Of a stretch of DNA of 64,000 bases, positions 56,346-64,000 are shown one piece after another; the first letter of the stretch is position 1; each line of letters opens with the position of its first letter. Under the pieces are notes generated by a model. The model was given only the letters and a program-made list of their open reading frames with translations. It ran no database searches and was not told the DNA's origin. The translations under genes were made by a program, and so were the position numbers. Location: contig CM035351.1 in assembly GCA_020137815.1 (NCBI GenBank), positions 5,197,792 to 5,261,791 of the forward strand, written 5' to 3'. Origin of the DNA: Hormiphora californensis. Taxonomy: Eukaryota > Ctenophora > Tentaculata > Cydippida > Pleurobrachiidae.

Positions 56346-58763
56346 TCATGGGTCCTGTTTGTAAATCTCAGCGTAATGGGGCGCATACCCGAATTTATCC
56401 ATCATATCTCCACACGACATCTCAACAGCCTCGATGAAGGACCTCTTAGCAGTTTTCCTCCATTGTCCGTACACGTGGGCAGTATCTTTAACTATGTCAA
56501 ACCCTGGAAATAATTGGTTTCATTCACATAAAAATCACACTTATCATTCGATTCTTAACTCTTTGCGCTCCATCGCTTTAAGAACGATTGGGTCATAGGT
56601 AACCCAGTACTTTGAACTCAAAGGGTTAAATATTTCCAAGTTCCAGGCAAGCAGATCTTATTACCTCCGCCGGTAGAATCTCCACTAGTACTGATCTTCA
56701 CCCTGCTCTCAACATTGGAGTGCCAACTTAATACCAAACTTATCAAACAACTTCTTCATCTCACCCTGAGGGTCTTTAGCCACCTGAAAATGTGTTGTTA
56801 CTCAACAACTGAAAATGGCAGTGATAGTTGGGAGGAATTTGAAGAAAAGAATCAAAATTAGTTTATCTTTTCACACTCACGTTTTCGTATTTGATAGTGG
56901 AAGAAGAAACAAAATGTTTGACGTTGTCCAACTCTTTTTGTGTGTTGAGGATTTTCTGACAAATCTTGGTAGCCGCAACAGCAATCTCCTCCTGTGTGAA
57001 TTCCCACTGTTCCGGTTCATCAGACATGAAGCGGTTAAATGTGTCCTGAGGAGATATTGCTTTATTGGGCCTGTAGCATACAATGAACACAATCACATGG
57101 TTCAGAGACTGCTACAACATTTATCGGCCCATTCAGTAAGATATACTTTATTGCCTTGAGCTATTCAGCTATGTATTGATCTACGATTTAATTTTAATAT
57201 CTTTGGATATGATAAACGTGGGCACCTACCATGCGAGAGAGGATGCTAGCACGAGGGTCCCGGACCAAATGTACCACTTCAATATCGCACTCCCCGGATA
57301 GCGTCTTTAGAACCTCTACTGATTCAAGTTGCAGTACCTTTGCTACCGTGCTGCTGCTCCCCTTACACACTGGTCCTAGAATTTCTAAAAATAGTTGGTT
57401 TTGGGTTTGTTGTTAGGAAAGTAACTGTAGAGATGTGCCCCGACCCTCGTTTTGATAATGTGCTAATCGACACCGCCGACAAAATTAATGAACTTTGAAA
57501 CTTGAGTACGATGAACCATAATCGCCTAAATACAGCTGTATTATTATTTCGTTGTTAGTACGATGAACTAAATTGTTGTACGAGGGCGTAGCGAGGAGTT
57601 GACATGTTTGAATATAACAATCGAGTGGGGCGATCTGTTTCTGACAGCTCCCTTTTAACAGTTAAACTATCATTCTAAATCTTTAGAGAGGGGCTCGGCC
57701 AGTCATATGACGTCGATATTGCATTATAAGGGGAACCAATTGATCTAAAAATAATCCCACTTCCAGGGCACTCCAATGCGTTACCGACCCCGATTTTCCA
57801 GGTAAAACCCTTTCCCCGGAGCATTCCCTGTCAGAGCATTGACCTGACCCATTCTCGTTTCGCGCGCGAGAACTGTGGTCAGAGCATTGGCCTGACAGAG
57901 CATTCCAGTAAATTTCATTTACCTGGCGGAGGGTTCTTCCCAAACTGCGACACTGCTTCAATCTTTCCCGATCTCTCAGTGAGTCCGTGAGCCAGGATAT
58001 CCTCACTAAACTGGCACATACACAAACTCCTTAGAATTTCTTCCTGTATGTGAGAGATGGGAATTGTGTAGCTCAGGCTTTGAATTGTTCATACTTTCCT
58101 TTATATTCAAAGCACGGACATGCAGTGTCAAGCGACTCAACTCACGCTGCATTTGATTTTATAAAATTCAAGCTCTGTGAGAATTTGGTAAAGCAAGATG
58201 GGACGTGTAGAGGAAGGGGAAGTAATACAGTAACTGTCAATGTCCCCCTATATTTAATTTTCAAAGGGGGCATTGTCGGGGGGAAAATGATATTGACAGG
58301 GCATTCTCATGAACCCCCACGAAGAGCTTAATGAAACTTTCAGTTGTGGTATGGTATGTTCAACTGGAAATGAAATGAATCAATAATTCTGGGGAACCTC
58401 TGGGAATGTGGAGATTTTAAATTCTTGATTGAAACACGCACAAAACGAGTTTTATATAATATTTAAAACTCGTTTAGTGCGTGTTTCAATCAAGAATTTA
58501 CTCTGACAACCTTGATCGTGATGCCACGTACTCTGACAAGATGCCCCCCCCCCCCCCGTTTCTGTCTCATCTCGCTCTAATTTTTAATTTTACCTGGTAC
58601 TTCCTGGTGGTAAGATGAACTTTTGATGCCATATAAACTTGCGGATGGAGGGGCTCATACACATAGAACACGTGCGGATGGGCATCGAAAAAGTGACCTA
58701 TCCAGCTGCTACCTGACCGGGGCTCGGACAGGATAATTCGTAAAGTTCGGTGATGGGGCTTGT
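56346..58763 (-). CDS. Carbohydrate (Gal/GalNAc/GlcNAc) 6-O-sulfotransferase, 5' exon not found
   Basis: Golgi enzyme family that transfers sulfate from PAPS to sugars of glycosaminoglycans or glycoproteins. Exons: 58763-58594, 58043-57923, 57384-57230, 57045-56881, 56783-56665, 56503-56346. Exon 1 here has LRIILSEPRSGSSWIGHFFD, the 5'-phosphosulfate-binding loop of the CHST1-7 group, then AHPHVFYVYEPLHP. Exon 3 has CDIEVVHLVRDPRASILSRM, the 3'-phosphate-binding motif. The end is VYGQWRKTAKRSFIEAVEMS...YAPHYAEIYKQDP, stop. Phases agree except inside 56783-56665, where reading LFDKFGIK in one frame and WHSNVESRVKIST in another needs a 1-nt shift near 56727; a deletion/insertion or a sequencing error. 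The first exon enters in phase 2, so an upstream exon with the start and signal anchor is missing from my model. A micro-MITE sits in the intron 57385-57922. Confidence 0.8.
57828..57898. mobile_element. CTGTCAG micro-MITE, complete 71-bp copy in a sulfotransferase intron
   Basis: CTGTCAGAGCATTGACCTGA ... TCAGAGCATTGGCCTGACAG around a GCGCGCGAG centre, flanked by AGCATTCC on both sides (57820-57827, 57899-57906). Its right flank ends 16 bp from a splice donor. Confidence 0.9.
58418..58500. repeat. 83-bp near-perfect hairpin in a sulfotransferase intron
   Basis: Arms start TAAATTCTTGATTGAAACAC and continue to AAAACGAGTTT/AAACTCGTTT around an AT loop of about 10 bp. This could be a tiny MITE or a pre-miRNA-like fold; no flanking duplication was clear. 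Confidence 0.75.
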
Positions 58764-58809
58764 CTGAGGAGAAATGAGAAGTTAAGACATTGACATCTGA
58801 AATTAAACC

Positions 58810-58810
<1 letters not shown>

Positions 58811-58897
<87 letters not shown>
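58811..58897. repeat. (GA)n microsatellite
   Basis: About 85 bp of GA. A CT-rich stretch follows on the same strand at about 58990-59065. Confidence 0.95.
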
Positions 58898-58899
<2 letters not shown>

Positions 58900-59014
58900 C
58901 GAGATAGTAGAAATGATAGACTAATGGAGAGTTGGGGTGTGGTGGCTTTATATGCTCTCTAGGTTTTTCTCTATCTCTACGCCGCTCGCTTCTCCTCTCC
59001 TCGCTCTCTCTCTC

Positions 59015-59049
<35 letters not shown>

Positions 59050-59317
59050 TCTGCTCTCTCTTCGTTCTTCTGTTTCTCGAAGACCCTTATTCTCAGGCGC
59101 CCTAAATGAAACTGTCAGGCACCGCACCTCTTATCAATATCATATCTTATTCATGAATGCGAGAACATTATTTACTGAACTGATAAACTGTTCCCAAGAA
59201 CTTGATTTGAGTTCATTTAGGTATCAGTTATTCAATACTTTTCAACTTGAAATCAAACAACCGTAGAGAGATTAATGTCAGTGAGCGGAGTGAGGAGAGT
59301 GGTCACTGGTCAGTAAC

Positions 59318-59452
59318 AATACTTGCAACTTACTGATATTGTCAGTGACAATACTTGCAACTTACTGATATTGTCAGTGACAATACTTGCAACTTACTGA
59401 TATTGTCAGTGACAATACTTGTAACTTACTGATATTGTCAGTGACAATACAT
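59318..59452. repeat. 32-bp tandem repeat, about four copies
   Basis: Units contain GTCAGTGACAATACTTGCAA and CTTACTGATATT; each unit itself includes a short palindrome (ATTGTCAGTGACAAT). Confidence 0.9.
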
Positions 59453-59850
59453 ACAAAAAATCTCGTGTGCATTCCTCAAACTATTTTTATGTTAGGTGGA
59501 TAATGGTTGACGCATATGGCACGACAAATCTGTAATATAATGCATTCCTTTTATTTTTCTACCGAAGCGAAGAATTAAGTTTCAAAGTTCAAAGCAGCAC
59601 TCCGATAGAATTGAGGAGCCCCCAAATGTATTGTGATGTTGCTTTATTGTGATACAGTCAATATAATACACATTGACTCAATAGGATTATATAGCCGCAA
59701 GCATGAGGGCTTTTTATTGCCTTGCTCGACCCTCTTTACCGCACCCCGCGACAAATATTTTAGAGGATTAGAAAATAACAATATATGTAGTCGAATTTTT
59801 TATTTAAGTCACAGGCCGCCGCTCACTAAATTCGTTAATTGGCCATATCT

Positions 59851-59943
59851 CCGGTTCCTGATAAGATCCTGGTCGCGTTAGAAAGAAAAACAATTATCTT
59901 TCCAACGCGACCAATGACGAGTCTCTATCTTATCAGGAACCGG
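59851..59943. repeat. Hairpin sharing a module with the EPC intron element
   Basis: CCGGTTCCTGATAAGAT ... ATCTTATCAGGAACCGG with an inner GGTCGCGTT...AACGCGACC stem. The same layout and words occur at 14224-14328 inside the TTAA element of EPC intron 5. Confidence 0.7.
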
Positions 59944-60077
59944 AAATAGATTTCATGCGCTGCATTTTGATGTGCACATGCAGCGGCCTGATTTGGACTT
60001 TGTTAAACCTCATTCTACTGTTTATGTTTTAGTACACACTATCATATCAATATGACCTGACTTCTACATGGTTACAA

Positions 60078-63000
60078 ATGCGGCGGTTTTATCTGCTAGT
60101 GCTGACTATAATTGGACATTGTGTGATTCATATTAACTGTCACATGATCTACAACTGCAGCATAAAAGAAACCGGTCCATTTCTTGCTAAGTCATGCTCG
60201 TTTGAAGCAGGGGTTGAAACATTCCAGTGCCCCAACTCAAACCTCACCTTCGGAGCGTTCTCACAATATGTATTTGCACTTCGTGGTCAAATTAACTTGG
60301 TGACACGGCTCTGCCCACACGACTCCACAGGCTATCAAGCTTGCATAGCTAGGTTTCTGTTTCAGAAACTGCTTCCGTACAAAGGTTTCAGGATCCGGCT
60401 GTTTGATTCTCCTCCTGTGTGTGGTCGCTTGTGTTGGAATGCTAAGGAACACGCCTATCAGTTTACAGATGAGCAATACTGCCTTGAGGAGCAGCAACTG
60501 GATTCTAATTACAGTTACACCGTACCTCGCTTTCCAAATGTCAGCTTCCCTATTCGCCCCAATCTTGTGTGCGACGGGAAGTGTGATTATGGATTTGAAG
60601 ACTTTCTCAATGTTCACTGGAGGTGTATTGATGAGTTGGATTGTAATGGGTTGTCATATGGTGTCATCACAGAATCGGGTATCTTTCCCCTATCTGTCAT
60701 TTTTTACAACGACGATAAAATCAAGGAACTGATGCAGTTTGAAAAAACTTGTCCAGAGAAAGACGACTTCAAGTTTCCGCTAAACAACCGTACTCGTTGT
60801 TTTTATTTACAACGTCATTATGAATTGGTAGGAGTTTCCTTTGACGCCGGCAACAGACAGTACCAACCGTACTGTACTAGTGGTCATGATCAGGCCAACT
60901 GTTCCTACTCGGGGTTTGTAGCGGGGAAATGCATGGTAGATGGATTCCCCACGACAATTTCAACCCACATCCTGTGTGTTAAAGATATGCCGATCCTGTG
61001 CGATGACAAACTAGATGGAAAGTGTTTTACAACTGATCGTCATTGTCGCGTTCACAAACACCGACTTTGTGACGGTCATAGTGACTGCAACTCAGGTGCG
61101 GATGAGAAACTTGGTGCATGTAGCAGGCTCACTACGACAAAGTGTGAACGGAGGATGACTCAGGTAACATCTTTACTACCCATTCCCTACGATTGGGTTC
61201 AGGACGGCATGGTTGATTGTGTAGGAGGACACGATGAGGATTTCAGCTGGGAGAGGTGTGGAACAGGATCAACAAACAGGATCCAGAGAGATGGGAAATG
61301 TAGCGATGTCTTCTTGTGTCGACCGGAGGAGGCATTGGAATATCTGGAACTGGAAGAAGTTTGTGCAACTGCAGCAACGTGCGGAGGAAAAGCCTGCCAG
61401 AACTCCTATTCAGGCGTGACTAGATCTGCTTTTACCGAAACTGTTAAAGGTAACGATCGAATAATACGGAGTGGATGGTGCCAAAAAGGATTGGAAGCAC
61501 TCAGAGAACTTATAGGCGATAGATGTACTGAACAGGATTTCATTCATCCATTTCATGAGTTTGAAGGTAAAACTCTCACAACTCGACTAACTGTCTCTCA
61601 ACTTCAAAGTGATTGCCGCTACTTCTTTGGTAAACAGTATGTCTTAAAAAGTTGCAGTGGCCAGTGTCATAACACAAAGTGTCCTCTGAAAAAACCAATC
61701 CTGCACTCATCTTGTGGAAATATCAAGAATACACAGTATTCCATTGCACAACCGGGCGTCACTGTGATAGCAAAAGACAGATACGGCTATCACAATAACT
61801 TCTTTGCATGTAACAACTACATCTGCTTACCATTTTCCAAGGTTTGTGATTTGGTGGATGACTGTGGGGATGGGTCAGACGAAGGGAATTGCGAAAATAG
61901 CGTGAAATGCAGCGAAAGCAGTAGATACGTAGCGGTTAGTCAAATGTGCGATGGGACAGTTGACTGTCCTGATTTTTCGGACGAATGCAACAGTGTTTGC
62001 CATCGAAGGTCTATTGAAAATACCGGAATCATGGTTTGTGCAACTTTGATGGGTGTAATCGGGACAGTGTTGAGTTTAGTCCAGATCTCTAAAAGTCTCT
62101 TCTGGGATGAACCTTCAAAGACGGACAGTACGTTTGTGAACAGAGTTGTTTCCACACTCATTGCACTAGGAGACTTCCTTACATCATCATACCTACTGAT
62201 TCTAGTAGCTTTTCACTGGGCTTATCAAAATAGTTTCTGTGAGAAGCAACTAGCTTGGGTCAGCAGCTGGCCCTGTAAATTTATCGGAATTGTCAGCACA
62301 ACAGGCACCACTATCACGTCTCTCTCTATGGCTGTAGTCAGCCTCTTCAAGCTCCAGGGAACTACACGTGGTCTGCGATACCGGAGGTCCAAGGATATCG
62401 ACCAGAAGTTCAAGAAGAAAGTATTCCTTATGGTGATCGCAATCAGTTTCGTGGCAGTCAGTTTTGCTGTTACCCCGATCATACCCAGCTTTGAGGATGG
62501 CTTTGTTAATGGGATTACATACGAAGATGCAGCTCAGCTCTTCCTGGGAGTGATGACAAAAGAGAAGCTCCTACCAATTATCCAGGGATACCATGGCACC
62601 AGGATGATTACCAGATCCGAAACTGGCCTCTCCTGGTCGAGGATCAGGAGTATTGTGAGCAGTATGTTTACTACAGATAACGGTGGGATACAGCACAGGA
62701 AGTTATCCTTCTATGGAAATGATCCGGTTTGCTTGTTCAAGTTCTTTGTCCTTCCAGATGATCCCCAGCTAAAATTTGTATGGTCATACATTTCCCTGCA
62801 ATTCGTTTGCTTCCTAACTGTGGCTCTGTGTCACACTGTCATTGCGGTTCTGGTAACACGGAACAACTCTGTGGAGGGAAGCAATCTTTCATCGAAGCTA
62901 AACCGGAAAATTATGCTAGTTTGTGCCACGGATTTCTGCTGCTGGATGCCGTTTCTGATTTGTTGTGCCCTCCACACGGCCGAGGTGGTTGATATGTCAC

Positions 63001-63164
63001 CATGGTACCAGGTTTTCTCTCTAACCATTATGCCCATAAATGCCGTCATCAATCCTCTGCTCTACAACAGTGAAACCGTTTCTGCCGCACTGAAATTCTG
63101 CAAACTAAAGTTTATGAGTTCTACTGCAGCTGAACAAGATATCCCTGCAGCTATAAACATTTAA
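60078..63164 (+). CDS. LDLa-containing seven-transmembrane receptor, intronless, 1028 residues
   Basis: N-terminal signal peptide (MRRFYLLVLTIIGHCVIHIN) at the first ATG. A large Cys-rich ectodomain of about 625 residues follows. LDL-receptor class A modules are clear at about 305-350 (CRVHKHRLCDGHSDCNSGAD), 575-608 (CLPFSKVCDLVDDCGDGSDE) and 610-640 (MCDGTVDCPDFSDEC), with the acidic calcium-cage residues present in the second; further C-D-G-x-C segments lie earlier (CDGKCDYGFEDF). The 7TM domain starts about residue 650 (GIMVCATLMGVIGTVLSLV), with a long extracellular loop 2 of about 90 residues. TM7 has IMPINAVINPLLYN, the relaxin/glycoprotein-hormone-receptor style of NPxxY. TM3 ends MAVVSLFKLQ, without an E/DRY motif. 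No leucine-rich repeats. Ligand unknown; secreted protein or lipoprotein binding is plausible. Confidence 0.9.
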   Translation: MRRFYLLVLTIIGHCVIHINCHMIYNCSIKETGPFLAKSCSFEAGVETFQCPNSNLTFGAFSQYVFALRGQINLVTRLCPHDSTGYQACIARFLFQKLLPYKGFRIRLFDSPPVCGRLCWNAKEHAYQFTDEQYCLEEQQLDSNYSYTVPRFPNVSFPIRPNLVCDGKCDYGFEDFLNVHWRCIDELDCNGLSYGVITESGIFPLSVIFYNDDKIKELMQFEKTCPEKDDFKFPLNNRTRCFYLQRHYELVGVSFDAGNRQYQPYCTSGHDQANCSYSGFVAGKCMVDGFPTTISTHILCVKDMPILCDDKLDGKCFTTDRHCRVHKHRLCDGHSDCNSGADEKLGACSRLTTTKCERRMTQVTSLLPIPYDWVQDGMVDCVGGHDEDFSWERCGTGSTNRIQRDGKCSDVFLCRPEEALEYLELEEVCATAATCGGKACQNSYSGVTRSAFTETVKGNDRIIRSGWCQKGLEALRELIGDRCTEQDFIHPFHEFEGKTLTTRLTVSQLQSDCRYFFGKQYVLKSCSGQCHNTKCPLKKPILHSSCGNIKNTQYSIAQPGVTVIAKDRYGYHNNFFACNNYICLPFSKVCDLVDDCGDGSDEGNCENSVKCSESSRYVAVSQMCDGTVDCPDFSDECNSVCHRRSIENTGIMVCATLMGVIGTVLSLVQISKSLFWDEPSKTDSTFVNRVVSTLIALGDFLTSSYLLILVAFHWAYQNSFCEKQLAWVSSWPCKFIGIVSTTGTTITSLSMAVVSLFKLQGTTRGLRYRRSKDIDQKFKKKVFLMVIAISFVAVSFAVTPIIPSFEDGFVNGITYEDAAQLFLGVMTKEKLLPIIQGYHGTRMITRSETGLSWSRIRSIVSSMFTTDNGGIQHRKLSFYGNDPVCLFKFFVLPDDPQLKFVWSYISLQFVCFLTVALCHTVIAVLVTRNNSVEGSNLSSKLNRKIMLVCATDFCCWMPFLICCALHTAEVVDMSPWYQVFSLTIMPINAVINPLLYNSETVSAALKFCKLKFMSSTAAEQDIPAAINI

Positions 63165-63884
63165 CTATAATGAACAAACAATAACCCTAATAAGGCTGTC
63201 GAATTAAATATGGAGTCCTGATAGATAGGCCGATGTCTAAAAGTTCAAGGCTGGTTCACCGAGTCATATTGGCCGTAGGTTTTGACTTTTAGTTTTGGAT
63301 GCAGATTGGAGAACTACATATCTTCATTGGGCAGTGATTCCGATCGGTATCGGGTTGTTTTTAATTAAAAAAAGGAAAAATGAAAAAAAAGTAAAAAAGT
63401 CAATTGCTAAAGAACAGTTTCAAAAAGCTGGTTTAAAAAATAAATCGTTATTTTTGAAAAAATTGCCAATGTTTGAGTTTTAGTTTTACTTTTACAATCG
63501 GACCCTGATTTAAAGGGATGCTCGGGGGAAAGGATATATCCCGATAAATCGGGGTTAATTGGGGGTTAACTTATATTTTTCTTCTCCGTTTTATTTTTCT
63601 TTGGGATGGAGGTGTCACATTTGTACAGACCTGTATCCTAGCACTACAATGAAGGAGCTCACATAATATATTTGAGGTGTTGTTTTGATCAAACCCGGGG
63701 AGTGTGAGGAGAGAGTGTTGCCCCCCCCCACCCCGGTGGAGCCAGGCTTGGGGGATGCATAAGCTGCCATTATTTATCCCAGTTAATACTATATTTGAGA
63801 AGGGTTTTCCCTCTCTTATCTCGCGAGAGTACAGCGCAGGAGAGAGAGAAGGGGGGACCTCGTGCCCAAACACTATATTATACA
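63165..63884. other. 3' flank of the LDLa receptor
   Basis: No gene recognised. An A-rich segment lies at 63360-63450 and a short C run at 63721-63735. Confidence 0.5.
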
Positions 63885-64000
63885 GCAGGAAACGACCGAA
63901 CCGGGTTTTTTTCCACCGAACCGAACCGAACCGAATTTGAAAAAAATTTTTACCGAACCGAACCGAACCGAACCGAACCGAATTTCGGTAACCGAACCGA
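63885..64000. repeat. (ACCGA)n pentamer arrays at the right edge
   Basis: CGACCGAACCGGG followed by ACCGA arrays separated by an A/T-rich spacer, continuing out of the window. Same motif family as 524-640, opposite strand. Confidence 0.85.

Noticed and set aside
59633-59881. An 82-codon frame upstream of the LDLa receptor
   Set aside because: No homology recognised and it overlaps a dispersed GCCTTGCTCGACCCTC repeat and the start of a hairpin.

Overview
The window is nuclear DNA of an animal. Its genes have spliced GT-AG introns and belong to metazoan families: Enhancer of polycomb, SMIM14, a TBC RabGAP, a MATH/BTB protein, an ankyrin TRP channel, carbohydrate 6-O-sulfotransferase and rhodopsin-type GPCRs. 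One receptor carries LDLa modules ahead of its 7TM domain. Compact introns, dinucleotide repeats and this gene mix suggest a marine invertebrate, possibly non-bilaterian. I cannot fix the phylum from the sequence.

Layout. 1-9825 (-): a TBC1D15/17-like gene running off the left edge. Its 8.5-kb intron holds a Gag-like retroelement remnant, a cluster of TA-flanked hairpin elements and an intronless SVOP/SV2-like transporter on the opposite strand (6526-7980). 9878-17252 (+): a complete nine-exon Enhancer of polycomb gene, head-to-head with the TBC gene across only 52 bp. 19507-22342 (+): a MATH/BTB gene carrying a 1.17-kb foldback element. 22638-27637 (+): SMIM14, with two hairpin elements in its putative last intron. 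27974-30251 (-): an intronless ankyrin TRP channel broken by a 148-bp MITE. 30975-34151 (-): a five-exon class A GPCR. 34.2-49.2 kb: no genes; repeats plus an extraordinary C-poor/homopurine tract (about 40.3-45.8 kb) inside sequence that looks poorly resolved. 49176-50630 (-): an intronless paralogue of the first GPCR. 56346-58763 (-): a carbohydrate sulfotransferase lacking its 5' exon here. 60078-63164 (+): an intronless LDLa-7TM receptor.

The most striking theme is a set of non-autonomous DNA elements that are almost entirely inverted repeats, up to about 1.5 kb long, with three kinds of flank: TA (mariner-type), TTAA (piggyBac-type) and 8-9 bp (hAT-like). Two sit in coding exons. The one in the BTB gene (19717-20888) has an 8-bp target duplication. 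Its left terminal repeat carries a CAG|GTGAGT donor and its right terminal repeat carries a TTATTAG| acceptor. Splicing there removes nearly the whole element and keeps the reading frame, adding 12 codons, so it looks like a recent intron made by a transposon (an introner-like foldback element). The one in the TRP channel (28421-28568) has a 9-bp target duplication and breaks the frame, but it too has a GTGA-type donor in its terminal repeat and repeated CAAG acceptors that could restore the frame. A separate 50-90 bp palindromic MITE (CTGTCAG...CTGACAG, 8-bp duplications) occurs at least seven times between 33.8 and 57.9 kb.

All exon boundaries were assigned by eye from GT-AG sites, phase and family conservation; none were tested against transcripts.
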